Assembly: GCA_018436785.1 (NCBI GenBank)
Contig: JAHDKR010000025.1
Coordinates: forward strand, 1 to 57,581
Reading direction: 5' to 3'
Origin: Synergistaceae bacterium
GTDB taxonomy: Bacteria > Synergistota > Synergistia > Synergistales > Aminobacteriaceae
DNA: 57,581 nucleotides
The notes beneath the pieces are model-generated. The model was not told where the DNA came from, made no database searches, and saw nothing but the letters and a program-made list of their open reading frames with translations. Positions 32,123 through 40,794 of this stretch are shown piece by piece; positions within the stretch are counted from its first letter, which is position 1; each line of letters opens with the position of its first letter. Position numbers and translations under genes: made by a program.

Positions 32123-32539
32123 TTATAGCAGGTCGGGAAAGGGATTGAGCCCGAGCAGCCCGCGAATCTCCTCCGCCGTATGAAAATCTCCCCGGTTCAT
32201 GCCCGGGCACAGCGCGGCGGCTTCATTCCACGCCTCTTCGGATTCAAGCAGGGCGGGCCAAAAGGGGAAGAGACGGCACTGGAGCGGCCGGACCCGGTAG
32301 ATGAAGCACCTGTCGGCGGCCGCGTCGTAGAAGACGCAGTCCCCGTTGTTTTTCTCCTTCAGACTGGGCGCTCTCCATCTCGAGGTGACATACCGGCGGC
32401 GAAACTCACTCACCGGAAGAGAGAGGAAAGTTGCTATCTTTTCCTCCTCTTCCGGCGTGAAAAAGATCGCTCCCGGTTCTCCGCGGCAGCAGCGGCCGCA
32501 TCCGAGACAGGTGAAACGGAGTCCTTCCTCCCACCACAC
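32123..32539 (-). CDS. YkgJ-family cysteine cluster protein
   Basis: A 138-aa protein of the YkgJ / zinc- or iron-chelate-binding cluster family. The cysteine pattern FTCLGCGRCCRGEPG near the start, then DCVFYDAAADRCFIY and RPLQCRLFPFWP, is diagnostic. The start is GTG 32539, immediately after the flgJ stop. It probably coordinates a metal or metal cluster; the role is unknown. It is not a flagellar protein but is transcribed with flgJ. Confidence 0.85.
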   Translation of the reverse strand: MWWEEGLRFTCLGCGRCCRGEPGAIFFTPEEEEKIATFLSLPVSEFRRRYVTSRWRAPSLKEKNNGDCVFYDAAADRCFIYRVRPLQCRLFPFWPALLESEEAWNEAAALCPGMNRGDFHTAEEIRGLLGLNPFPDLL

Positions 32540-32905
32540 TTATTCGGACGCCTCTTCCGGACGGCGTCTTCTTGCAAGCTCCTCGGCTGAATCCAGATGG
32601 ACGACAAGCTGGTCGTAGAGCATCCGCCACATTCCTGCGCCGCCCTCCTTCGCCAGCTGTTCCGCGGACATTTCCACGGCAAGGTCCTCCATTGGTCCGA
32701 AGGGACGGTCGGAGTCGCTTTTGCCGCCGATGCTGCGCGCGTTGGCGTTCATTTTTTTCCAGATCTCCGCCAGAAGGATGGATTCGAACTGCTGGCAGGC
32801 TTCTTTCAGTTTTTCTCGTTCTTTCGTTCCTTTCAACGCTACGGATGATTCCGCAATTCCCCTGTTGGAGGGAACAAAAGAAGCAAAACGCGGATCGATC
32901 TGCAT
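32540..32905 (-). CDS. flgJ: Rod-binding protein (FlgJ N-terminal domain type)
   Basis: A 121-aa protein equal to the rod-binding domain of FlgJ without the muramidase half. KLKEACQQFESILLAEIWKKM and GPMEDLAVEMSAEQLAKEGG are the family core. Such single-domain forms cap the rod, while a separate enzyme opens the peptidoglycan. It follows flgI with no gap and comes after all the ring genes, as expected for rod assembly. Confidence 0.88.
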   Translation of the reverse strand: MQIDPRFASFVPSNRGIAESSVALKGTKEREKLKEACQQFESILLAEIWKKMNANARSIGGKSDSDRPFGPMEDLAVEMSAEQLAKEGGAGMWRMLYDQLVVHLDSAEELARRRRPEEASE

Positions 32906-34009
32906 TTACATCACCACCAGTTCCCCGTGAAGCGCCCCGGCCTCTTTGATGGCCTGGAGAATCGCGATGACGTCCCGCGGCGATGCGCCTACGGAATTCA
33001 GCGCGTCCACCAGCTCCTGCACAGTGCTTGTGGAGTCGAGGGCGACGAATTGACCGGGAGATTCGTTGATTCCGATGTCGGTACGAGGCTGCACGGCGGT
33101 CGTTCCCCCGCCGAACGGCTGCGGCTGGACGACCTCCGGGCTCTCCGTCACGCGGACCGTGAGGTTTCCGTGAGCGACGGCGACGGCGCCGATACGCACG
33201 TTCCCTCCCATAACGACCGTGCCGGTGCGTTCATTGACCGCGACCCGTGCCGCGGTGTCGGGGGTGAGCGAAATTCCTTCGATATGGGCGAGAAAGGCTG
33301 CCGGCGACGATGCGTACTGGGGTGGGACATTCACGACGACCCTGCCTGCGTCCACAGGCGAGGCGATGCCTCCGTAGGCGGAGTTGATCGCCGCGGCCAT
33401 GCGCTCGGAGGTCGTAAAGTCGGGGTTGCGGAGCAGCAGATTGATCTGCCGTCCGGCGGAGAATGTGGTCTGGACGTTCCGTTCGACGATGGCGCCTCCT
33501 GGAATTCTGCCGACGGTGACGATGTTCTTGGTGACTGCTCCAGCCGCTCCCTCGACGGCGAACCCGCCCACCATCAATGGCCCCTGGGCCACTGCGTAGA
33601 CGTTGCCGTCCGCCGCCCTGAGCGGCGCCTGAAGGAGCGTGCCCCCCTGAAGACTCTTCGCGTCCCCCATCGCGCTGGCTGTTACGTCGATCGTCTGTCC
33701 CGGACGGGCGAACGCGGGAAGCTCGGCGGTCAGGGTGACGACCGCCACGTTTCTGCTTCGCACGGCCTTTTCGTTCACCGAGATACCGAACTGGCTCATG
33801 ATGTTGCGGAGCATCTGCGTGGCCATCGCGCTGCGGTCGCCCGTCCCCTGGAGGCCCATGACAAGGCCGAGGCCGACGAGCTGATTTGAACGGACCCCCT
33901 CGACATCGGCGAGGTCCTTGATGCGGACGTCGGGGTGAGAGGCGGCGGCGCCGCAGGCGGTGATGAAGAGCAAAAGAAGTGCAAGCGGAAGAACTCCGTA
34001 CCGTTTCAT
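32906..34009 (-). CDS. flgI: Flagellar P-ring protein FlgI
   Basis: A 367-aa FlgI with an N-terminal signal peptide (VLPLALLLLFITACGAAA). The diagnostic start of the mature protein is VRIKDLADVEGVRSNQLVGL, and the GLGLVMGLQGTGD segment is present. Conserved sequence continues to the C-terminal LVDALNSVGASPRDVIAILQ. The protein forms the ring in the peptidoglycan layer. It lies between flgH and flgJ. Confidence 0.95.
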   Translation of the reverse strand: MKRYGVLPLALLLLFITACGAAASHPDVRIKDLADVEGVRSNQLVGLGLVMGLQGTGDRSAMATQMLRNIMSQFGISVNEKAVRSRNVAVVTLTAELPAFARPGQTIDVTASAMGDAKSLQGGTLLQAPLRAADGNVYAVAQGPLMVGGFAVEGAAGAVTKNIVTVGRIPGGAIVERNVQTTFSAGRQINLLLRNPDFTTSERMAAAINSAYGGIASPVDAGRVVVNVPPQYASSPAAFLAHIEGISLTPDTAARVAVNERTGTVVMGGNVRIGAVAVAHGNLTVRVTESPEVVQPQPFGGGTTAVQPRTDIGINESPGQFVALDSTSTVQELVDALNSVGASPRDVIAILQAIKEAGALHGELVVM

Positions 34010-34022
34010 GGTCCGCGCCTCC

Positions 34023-34601
34023 TTAGAAGATCGCCTGAAGGATCTGCGTCAGGATGCCCGGCTTTTGCAGACGGGAGATGGTACCCTTCCCCTTGATGTC
34101 GATCTCGGCGTTCGCGACAAGGTCGCTCCTGATCTTGTTGTAGCTGTCCACGTCCTGGGGCCGGATAACGCCGATGACATGGAGCTGAAGCGTCTCCTCG
34201 TGGGTGGCGATGTCTCTCGTTCCCTCGATAACCAGGTTACCGTTGGGGAGGACGTCGGTGACAAGGCAGGTGATCTGCCCCTTGGCGCTGTGGGTCCGCT
34301 CGGTGGAACCGTCTCCGGTCATTTTGCTCGACGAGCTGAAGCCGAACGCGCGGATGAAGTCGAAGATGCCGAAACCGTCGTCGACGTTGTTGTCGTTCGT
34401 CTTGCTCGCCTCGGTCGTCCCTTCGTCCTTGGTCTTGGTCTTTTCGTCGACAAAAACAGTCACTATATCGCCCACCTGCGACGGTCGGCGGTCGGCTATC
34501 CAGTTCGTATTGTCGTTCCACAGCGACGCAGCCTCCGCTGCGCAGCCCGTGAGGACCGACGCACACAGCAGAAGGATGAGAACGCACGCGCTTCGTTTCA
34601 T
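34023..34601 (-). CDS. flgH: Flagellar L-ring lipoprotein FlgH
   Basis: A 192-aa lipoprotein with the lipobox LTGCAA after a short hydrophobic leader, so Cys20 is probably lipidated. SLWNDNTNWIADRRPSQVGD and GNLVIEGTRDIATHEE, then VIRPQDVDSYN, are typical FlgH sequence. It forms the ring in the outer membrane and so shows that the cell is diderm. The gene lies 3 bp after flgA and before flgI. Confidence 0.95.
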   Translation of the reverse strand: MKRSACVLILLLCASVLTGCAAEAASLWNDNTNWIADRRPSQVGDIVTVFVDEKTKTKDEGTTEASKTNDNNVDDGFGIFDFIRAFGFSSSSKMTGDGSTERTHSAKGQITCLVTDVLPNGNLVIEGTRDIATHEETLQLHVIGVIRPQDVDSYNKIRSDLVANAEIDIKGKGTISRLQKPGILTQILQAIF

Positions 34602-34604
34602 TGC

Positions 34605-35531
34605 TTACTGCACCTCCACTCTTCCGGATCCGACGACGACTGCCTGGATCACGGCTCTGCTTTGCAGGTTACGCACCCGGATACTCTCTCCTTCGGCGCC
34701 CGCATCAAGGGCTTCTCCTCTGACCTCGACGAGAAACCCCGGCTTTCTTACGGTTATTATAACAGAGTCTCCCCTTTGAATTATCGGAGTACGAGAGAGG
34801 GAGTTGAGAAGTACGGGTTCGCCCGCCGTAAGGTTTCTTCCGAGGCTGCGCCCGATCACTTCCTCCGGTGACGAGGCCAGCGGCTGTGAACGCATCACGC
34901 GCACGTCTCGAACCGTGACGTCGGCCGCTGCGATGACCGCTCCCCTTTCGAGGGGGCGCGTTGTGACGACGGCCGGCTGACTCCAGGAGAGTCGAACGGC
35001 AAGCGCCCGTTCATTCCCCCGGTCGTCGATAAAACGAAGGGTTGCAGAACCCGTTCCCGGCGGTATCGAAAGCGGAGAGACAAGGCGGCCGGGAGGAACC
35101 GTTCCGAGGGGTTCGACGTCAATCGTCCATCGCCACCCGGAAAGGCGCTTGACGATGGCAACCAGAGATTCATCAAGGACAATACGCATCTCGGGAGGCA
35201 TGACGAGCTTGAGTCTGATGCCGCCGATGCCCTTTGCAACAAGGGTGTTGAGTAAGGTATCGCGCGTCAGAAGGCCGTCGGGAGGGATATCGAAAAGGAG
35301 CGCTCCAGTCTTCTGCACCAGGGCAGGATCACCGGAGAGGCGGGCCGCCTCCGAAAGAGGAAAGGGGTTGCCCGTGACTGAGACGACGGCGTCCATCTCT
35401 ATGATGAGATCGACGCCGGACGCGGCCGAAGGAAGAGCGAAAAGAAGCGAGAGGAGAAGAAGGAGGGTGCAGGAAAGGCGGAGGGGCTGCACACCGCTCC
35501 GCCTTAGGAGATTGTGAATGAAAGACGCCAC
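34605..35531 (-). CDS. flgA: P-ring assembly chaperone FlgA
   Basis: A 308-aa FlgA with a signal peptide (LSCTLLLLLSLLFALPSAAS). The C-terminal SAF-type half carries TTRPLERGAVIAAADVTVRD, SSPEEVIGRSLGRNLTAGEP and GDSVIITVRKPGFLVEVRGE. Its N-terminal part is longer than in enteric FlgA (about 220 aa). The start GTG 35531 has AGAGGT 6 nt upstream, inside the end of flgG. It is needed for P-ring assembly in the periplasm. Confidence 0.88.
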   Translation of the reverse strand: MASFIHNLLRRSGVQPLRLSCTLLLLLSLLFALPSAASGVDLIIEMDAVVSVTGNPFPLSEAARLSGDPALVQKTGALLFDIPPDGLLTRDTLLNTLVAKGIGGIRLKLVMPPEMRIVLDESLVAIVKRLSGWRWTIDVEPLGTVPPGRLVSPLSIPPGTGSATLRFIDDRGNERALAVRLSWSQPAVVTTRPLERGAVIAAADVTVRDVRVMRSQPLASSPEEVIGRSLGRNLTAGEPVLLNSLSRTPIIQRGDSVIITVRKPGFLVEVRGEALDAGAEGESIRVRNLQSRAVIQAVVVGSGRVEVQ

Positions 35532-35535
35532 TAGC

Positions 35536-36324
35536 CTACCTCTTGAGGCCGTTGGCTATTCGGAGCAGTTCGTCCGCTGTCTGCACTCCCTTGGAGTTTG
35601 CTTCGTACGCTCTCTGTGCGATGATCAGGTTGACCATCTCGTCGACCACCTGGACGTTGGACATTTCGAGGATGCCCTGATGCACCTGTCCGAGCCCTTC
35701 ATCGCCCGGGTTGCCGACGATGGGCGCGCCGCTGGCCGCTGTTTCGAGGAAGAGGTTCTTTCCGATGGCGCGAAGTCCTCCCGAATTGACAAACCGGGCG
35801 AGCTCTATCTGGCCGATCTCCTCCGGATCCGGCTGTCCGTCTATTTTGACCGAGACCAGCCCTTCCGGGCTGATCATGATCTCGGTAGCGTCCTCGGGAA
35901 TAAGGATTGCGGGTTCGATGAGCAGTCCGTCCGTGTTAACGACCTGTCCCTCCCCGTCAAGATTCCAGCTTCCGGCGCGAGTATAGGCCACTTCACCGTT
36001 TGGCTGAAGTACCTGGAAGAAACCGTCACCCTCTATGGTGATATCGAGAGGACGGTCCGTCACCTGGAGGTTCCCCTGCGTCATGATGCGGGGCGTTCCG
36101 ACGACCCGGACGCCGAGTCCAACCTGGACGCCGGTCGGCACCATCGACGCGGGTTCGACGGGTGCGCCGGGCTCCCTGTTGATCTGGTAGAGCAGATCCG
36201 CGAAGTCGGCCCGCTTCTTCTTGAAGCCGGAAGTATTCACGTTCGCGAGGTTGTTGGTGGTGACGTCGAGATTGGTCTGCTGCGCGATCATCCCGCTTGC
36301 GCTTGTCCATAAGGCTCTGAGCAT
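35536..36324 (-). CDS. flgG: Flagellar distal rod protein FlgG
   Basis: A 262-aa FlgG. The rod-family N-terminus LRALWTSASGMIAQQTNLDV with NNLANVNTSGFKKKRADFAD is typical, and the C-terminus VNLIIAQRAYEANSKGVQTA is the family tail. Length is exactly as in other FlgG proteins. It follows flgF by 16 bp. It builds the distal rod that passes through the P and L rings. Confidence 0.95.
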   Translation of the reverse strand: MLRALWTSASGMIAQQTNLDVTTNNLANVNTSGFKKKRADFADLLYQINREPGAPVEPASMVPTGVQVGLGVRVVGTPRIMTQGNLQVTDRPLDITIEGDGFFQVLQPNGEVAYTRAGSWNLDGEGQVVNTDGLLIEPAILIPEDATEIMISPEGLVSVKIDGQPDPEEIGQIELARFVNSGGLRAIGKNLFLETAASGAPIVGNPGDEGLGQVHQGILEMSNVQVVDEMVNLIIAQRAYEANSKGVQTADELLRIANGLKR

Positions 36325-36340
36325 TTCTTTCTACCTCCGG

Positions 36341-37150
36341 TTAGCTCGTCCTGCCGTAGGACGAGATCAGTTTTCCAGTGAGTTCGTCGTGCGTCATGAG
36401 CACTTTGGAGGCCGACTCGTACGCGCGGTGCGCCTCGACCATCCGGACCATCTCCTCCACCACGTTCACGTTGGACATCTCCAACACCCCCGGTTCAAGG
36501 CGAATTGCTTCGACCGGAACGGGAGCGCCGGACTGGGGCGTGACGGCAAGCGCGGTTCGCCCTACCTGCCTGAGGTAGGTGGGGTTTTCGAAGGTCACAA
36601 CCTGGAACATGTCGACCACGGCGCCGTCGGCGATTACATTGCCGTTTTCGGTAATGGCGAAACGGGACGCGTCGCCCACTTCGATCGGTCCCCCGTCTCC
36701 GAGGACAAGCATCCCGTCCTCCGTGACAAGCTGCCCTTCCCCGTTCTTTTGAAAGTGCCCGGATCGGGTGTAGTAGATGTTTCCGGCGCCGTCCTGAACA
36801 GCGAAGTACCCTTCGCCGACGATCGCCGCGTCGAAGGGGTTGTCGGTGACTTGAATTGCGCCTGACTCGGTGGTCATGTAGGTTTCCGAGATAACGTTGG
36901 CGAGACTGAGGTCGCCTATGAGAAACTTTCCTTTGAGCCCGAGCTGGAAAGGCGGGGCGATGAGTTTGATCTCGCCGTCCTCGGATTTCTTCTCGATTCG
37001 GTCCATAAGAACCTCGGGAAACGACTTATTGACGGGAATCCGTCTCCGGAACCCCGAAGTGTTGACATTCGCGAGGTTATTGGCCACGACATCGTGCATA
37101 CTCTCCTGAACGATCATCGCGGATGCGGCGGCATAGAGTCCCCGATGCAT
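36341..37150 (-). CDS. flgF: Flagellar proximal rod / FlgF-type protein
   Basis: A 269-aa rod protein. The N-terminus MHRGLYAAASAMIVQESMHD with VANNLANVNTSGFRRRIPVN and the C-terminal EMVRMVEAHRAYESASKVLM place it in the FlgF/FlgG family. As it is the first of the pair and diverges more from the FlgG consensus, FlgF is the better call. It is transcribed with mreB, 54 bp downstream of it. Confidence 0.88.
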   Translation of the reverse strand: MHRGLYAAASAMIVQESMHDVVANNLANVNTSGFRRRIPVNKSFPEVLMDRIEKKSEDGEIKLIAPPFQLGLKGKFLIGDLSLANVISETYMTTESGAIQVTDNPFDAAIVGEGYFAVQDGAGNIYYTRSGHFQKNGEGQLVTEDGMLVLGDGGPIEVGDASRFAITENGNVIADGAVVDMFQVVTFENPTYLRQVGRTALAVTPQSGAPVPVEAIRLEPGVLEMSNVNVVEEMVRMVEAHRAYESASKVLMTHDELTGKLISSYGRTS

Positions 37151-37204
37151 ATTCTTTCCTCCCTCGATGCTCCGCCCTGGCGGAAGTTGCTTCCGCGCGG
37201 CGGA

Positions 37205-38251
37205 TCAGAGCTTCTTCTTCCGGCCTTTCCTGCGGTTCACCAGTATGCCGCTCCGCCCCGAGGCCTGAAGCTTGTCGATCTCGGCGAGGGCCTTTCCCGT
37301 GCCGAGCGCGACGCATTCCATCGGGTCGTCGGCGGTGAAGCAGTTGATGCCGGTCTGGCGGGTGATCAGTTCGGTGAGGCCCCGCAAAAGAGCGCCTCCT
37401 CCGGTAAGTACAATCCCCCTGTCTATTATATCGGCTGAGAGTTCCGGCGGCGTTAGCTCCAAAACATTTCGAACTCCATCAATCAGCGCCTGTACCATTT
37501 CTCCGATGGCCATCGAGACGCTCGCGCTGGAGACTTCTATCTGGCGAGGAAGCCCCTGGACCAGGTCTCGCCCCTTGAGAATCATCTTTGTATCGGGAGC
37601 TTCCTGAAGACAGGTGCCGATCATGATCTTGAGGTTTTCCGCCGTCTGTTCGCCGATGGCGAGGTTATACTGCTTGCGCAGAAAACGGATAATTCCCTCG
37701 TCGAAGCGGTCGCCCCCTATACGAAGCGACTTCGAGACGACGATGCCCCCGAGGGAGATGACGGCGATATCCGTAGTGCCGCCTCCGATGTCGACGACCA
37801 TTTTTCCGCGGGGCTCCTCGACGTTGAGGTTTGCGCCGATCGCCGCGGCCATGGGTTCCTCGATGAGGTAGGCTTCTTTAGCGCCGACCTCGACTGCGGC
37901 TTCGAGGACCGCGCGGCGCTCGACATCGGTGGCGCCGGAAGGAACGCAGATCATGACCCGGTTGCGGAAGAAGCGGTTGAAGCCCTTGAGCACACGGCGC
38001 ATGAAGTGGTGCATCATGGCTTCGGTCATGGTGTAGTCGGCGATGACGCCGTCCTTGAGCGGACGGACGGAGGTGATGCTCCCGGGCGTTCGTCCGACCA
38101 TATTCTTGGCTTCGTACCCCACCGCGAGAATTTTCCCAGTGTCAAGGTCTACCGCCACCACAGAGGGTTCGCGGAGTACGATGCCCTTGTTCTTGACGTA
38201 CATAAGGACTGTTGCAGTTCCCAGGTCTATTCCGATATCCGTTCCAAACAC
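37205..38251 (-). CDS. mreB: Rod-shape-determining actin homologue MreB
   Basis: A 348-aa MreB/Mbl protein that polymerises under the membrane and guides cell-wall synthesis. The phosphate-binding motifs are DIGIDLGTATVLMYVKNKGI at the start and VVDIGGGTTDIAVISLGG in the middle, with GGGALLRGLTELI near the end. The C-terminus has an extra basic tail (RRKGRKKKL). GTG 38251 has AAAGGAGG upstream; longer in-frame starts have none. It heads an operon with flgF-flgG, an arrangement also seen in Firmicutes (mbl-flhO). Confidence 0.93.
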   Translation of the reverse strand: MFGTDIGIDLGTATVLMYVKNKGIVLREPSVVAVDLDTGKILAVGYEAKNMVGRTPGSITSVRPLKDGVIADYTMTEAMMHHFMRRVLKGFNRFFRNRVMICVPSGATDVERRAVLEAAVEVGAKEAYLIEEPMAAAIGANLNVEEPRGKMVVDIGGGTTDIAVISLGGIVVSKSLRIGGDRFDEGIIRFLRKQYNLAIGEQTAENLKIMIGTCLQEAPDTKMILKGRDLVQGLPRQIEVSSASVSMAIGEMVQALIDGVRNVLELTPPELSADIIDRGIVLTGGGALLRGLTELITRQTGINCFTADDPMECVALGTGKALAEIDKLQASGRSGILVNRRKGRKKKL

Positions 38252-38348
38252 GGTGTTTTCCTCCTTTGGATATTGAAGAGGCTGTTCGCGTCCATCTCGC
38301 GGCAAAGATGCGGATGTTTCCCGCAGGTCCGTGCCGTGAACACTCTCT

Positions 38349-39116
38349 CTATTCTATACCGTTCGTGCGAAATGGGGTACCCTCTCCGTACCCGACGCGC
38401 CAAAAATAAAGCCCTTCCGGGGGCGCAGTCATGGCGGATTCCGCCCGCGCTCCTCCGGAGAGAAGGGAGGCGAGCCATTCCACATCCTTTTTTCCGTACC
38501 CCACGGCCTGGAGATTGCCCACCATGATCCGCACCATGTTGGTGAGGAAGGCGTTGCCGCGGACGGTGAATATCGTGAGATCCCCTTTTTTGCGGAGCGT
38601 CGCCCTGTGGACCGTACGGACTGACCGGTCGGGCCGCTCGGTCGTCTTGCAAAAAGCGCCGAAGTCGTGCGTCCCCTCGTAGAGCGCGCATGCCTTCAGC
38701 GTTTCGGTCCGGTTCCAGCGGAATTTGTTCCACCATACCAGCCCCCGAAGCAGCGGAGGGATGGCGTTGCCGTGCCATATCAGGTACCGGTACTCCCTCC
38801 AGAGCGCGGAACGGCGGGCGTCGAAGCTTTGCGGCGCATGGGCGATCTTCATGACGCTCACGTCGGGGGGGAGGTGAAAGTTCATGGCGAGCAGGAGTTT
38901 GTCCGGCCGCCAGACCTTTTCAAGTTCAAAAGAAATGACCTGCCCCCGGGAATGGACACCCGCGTCGGTGCGGCCTGCCGCCGTGACGGAGATCTCCCGC
39001 CCGGAGATGATCCGGAGGCTGTCCTCGATCTTCTCCTGAACGCCGAGACCGCTGGTCTGGCGCTGCCACCCGGAGAAGGATGATCCCCGGTATCCGACGA
39101 CCGCGGCGTACTTCAC
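38349..39116 (-). CDS. truA: tRNA pseudouridine(38-40) synthase TruA
   Basis: A 255-aa TruA. The start YAAVVGYRGSSFSGWQRQ matches the family, the catalytic Asp lies in AAGRTDAGVHSRGQVISFE, and FTVRGNAFLTNMVRIMVGNL is the C-terminal signature. GTG 39116 overlaps the ecfT stop (GTGA). Modifies U38-40 of tRNA anticodon arms. It ends the ribosomal-ECF transporter run, as in many Firmicutes. Confidence 0.93.
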   Translation of the reverse strand: MKYAAVVGYRGSSFSGWQRQTSGLGVQEKIEDSLRIISGREISVTAAGRTDAGVHSRGQVISFELEKVWRPDKLLLAMNFHLPPDVSVMKIAHAPQSFDARRSALWREYRYLIWHGNAIPPLLRGLVWWNKFRWNRTETLKACALYEGTHDFGAFCKTTERPDRSVRTVHRATLRKKGDLTIFTVRGNAFLTNMVRIMVGNLQAVGYGKKDVEWLASLLSGGARAESAMTAPPEGLYFWRVGYGEGTPFRTNGIE

Positions 39117-39925
39117 GAAAGAAAACTCCGGTCTCCGACGATCAGTCCCGCGACAATAGCCAGGACGCACAGCGCGCCGAGCGTATCTCCAGTCCTCCAG
39201 ACAAGCGGATGCATCCTGGTACGCCCCTCCCCCCCTCTGTAACACCGTGCCTCCATGGCGGTGGCAAGATCCTCCGCCCTCTGGAAGACGATGACGAAGA
39301 GAGGGATGAGTACGGGGAGGAACGCCTTGAGGCGTTTCCAGAGGTTCCCGCGGTCGAAGGCCGCTCCTCTCGCGAGCTGCGCCTTCATGATGCGGTCGGT
39401 TTCGTCGAGAAGGGTGGGGATGAAGCGGAGCGCGATCGTCATCATCATTGCCAGTTCATGCGCGGGGAAGCCGAACCGGACGAACGGGGAGAAGAGGCGT
39501 TCAAGCCCGTCGGAGAGCTCCATGGGCTTGGTCGTGAGCGTTAAAAACGAGGCGAAAAGCACGAGGAAGAGAAGCCGCAGCCCCATGTAGACTGCGCCGG
39601 AGACTCCCTCGCGGGTAATGGTTATAAAGCCGATTTCCAGCAGCGGCGTTCCGTCGGTGAAAAAAACATGAATGAACGCCGTGAAGAAGACGAGTATGAG
39701 CACGGGCTTCGCCGAGCGAAGGACAAGGCGGAACGGAAGGTGGGAGAGCACGGCGAGGGAAAAGAGAAGCCCTCCCCATGCCGCGAACACGAGAATGTGC
39801 CGCGCAAGGAAGATCCCTGTGAGGACCACCAGCACGGCGAGAATCTTGCAGCGCGGGTCGAGTCGGTGCACAAGAGAGTCGGCGGGCACGTACTGACCGA
39901 ACGTGAGATGGTTCAGGAATTTCAT
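39113..39925 (-). CDS. ecfT: ECF transporter transmembrane component EcfT
   Basis: A 270-aa membrane protein with about five to six hydrophobic segments. SLVHRLDPRCKILAVLVVL is the usual start. The coupling motif region carries DRGNLWKRLKA and ARG-type motifs (AQLARGAAFD) and EARCYRGG. It links vitamin-binding S components to the two ATPases. ATG 39925 overlaps the ecfA2 stop (ATGA). No S component is in the window, as expected for a shared (group II) module. Confidence 0.93.
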   Translation of the reverse strand: MKFLNHLTFGQYVPADSLVHRLDPRCKILAVLVVLTGIFLARHILVFAAWGGLLFSLAVLSHLPFRLVLRSAKPVLILVFFTAFIHVFFTDGTPLLEIGFITITREGVSGAVYMGLRLLFLVLFASFLTLTTKPMELSDGLERLFSPFVRFGFPAHELAMMMTIALRFIPTLLDETDRIMKAQLARGAAFDRGNLWKRLKAFLPVLIPLFVIVFQRAEDLATAMEARCYRGGEGRTRMHPLVWRTGDTLGALCVLAIVAGLIVGDRSFLS

Positions 39926-40794
39926 GAGTCGCCTCCGGGAAGGTGAGGGTGTGCGGCAACAGTCCGCGTTACTACCCAGCGTTTCAGCTCTTTCCAGTCC
40001 CACGTAAGCGGCGCGCCCGGGTCCGCGTTTCGCAGCGAGGCGGAGAGCGCCGCTATCTCCGGCAGATGGAGACCGGGCGCGGGGTGTTCCTGTAGATGTT
40101 CCATAACCTTTCGGGGCGTGTCCATGATGATGCAGCGCCCGCGGTCGAGCATCAGGATCGAGTCGCTGTGCTGAAGGGCGATATCGAGATCGTGTGTCAC
40201 CAGGATGATGCCGAGTCCCTCTCCCTTCAACCGGACAAGGAGGGAGACAAGTTCCCGTCTCGACCAGGAGTCGAGCCCCGCCGTCGGTTCGTCGAGGACG
40301 AGGTAGGAGGGCTCGCCCGCAAGAACGGAGGCGATGGCGACCTTTCGCTTCTCGCCGCCCGAGAGGTGGAAGGGGCTGCGCGGGAGATAAGTTTCGTCAA
40401 GGCCGGTCAGAGAAAGAGCAGACGAGGCAAGAGCAGGTATCCTGCTTTCGGGAATACCCCAGTTGCGAGGGGCGAAGGAGATCTCCTCAAGAACGTTTTC
40501 GGCAAAGAGCTGCTGTTCGGGGTACTGAAAAACCAGGCCGACCGCGCGGCGGACGTCCCGAAGCCGGGCGCTCTTCTCTTTGACCTCCATGCCGTCGACG
40601 GAAACGGTTCCTCTTTCGGGGAAGAGGATACCGTTCAGGTGCTGCGCAAGAGTCGACTTTCCGCTGCCGGTGTGGCCGACCACGGAGAGCCATTCGCCGC
40701 TGCCGCATTCAAGGGAGACGTCGTCAAGAGCAAGGGTTTCGAGCGGCGTCCCGGGGTGATAGGTGTGCGAAAGACCGTCTACAGTAATCGACAT
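39922..40794 (-). CDS. ecfA2: ECF transporter ATPase EcfA2
   Basis: A 290-aa ABC ATPase. Walker A is VGHTGSGKSTLAQHLNG, the Q-loop lies in GLVFQYPEQQLFAENVLEEI, the signature is FHLSGGEKRKVAIAS, and Walker B is YLVLDEPTAGLDSWSR. EcfA2 is recognised by the SGGEKRKVAIA signature and the FQYPEQQLF loop. It overlaps ecfA1 by 16 bp. Powers vitamin or metal uptake with EcfA1 and EcfT. Confidence 0.93.
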   Translation of the reverse strand: MSITVDGLSHTYHPGTPLETLALDDVSLECGSGEWLSVVGHTGSGKSTLAQHLNGILFPERGTVSVDGMEVKEKSARLRDVRRAVGLVFQYPEQQLFAENVLEEISFAPRNWGIPESRIPALASSALSLTGLDETYLPRSPFHLSGGEKRKVAIASVLAGEPSYLVLDEPTAGLDSWSRRELVSLLVRLKGEGLGIILVTHDLDIALQHSDSILMLDRGRCIIMDTPRKVMEHLQEHPAPGLHLPEIAALSASLRNADPGAPLTWDWKELKRWVVTRTVAAHPHLPGGDS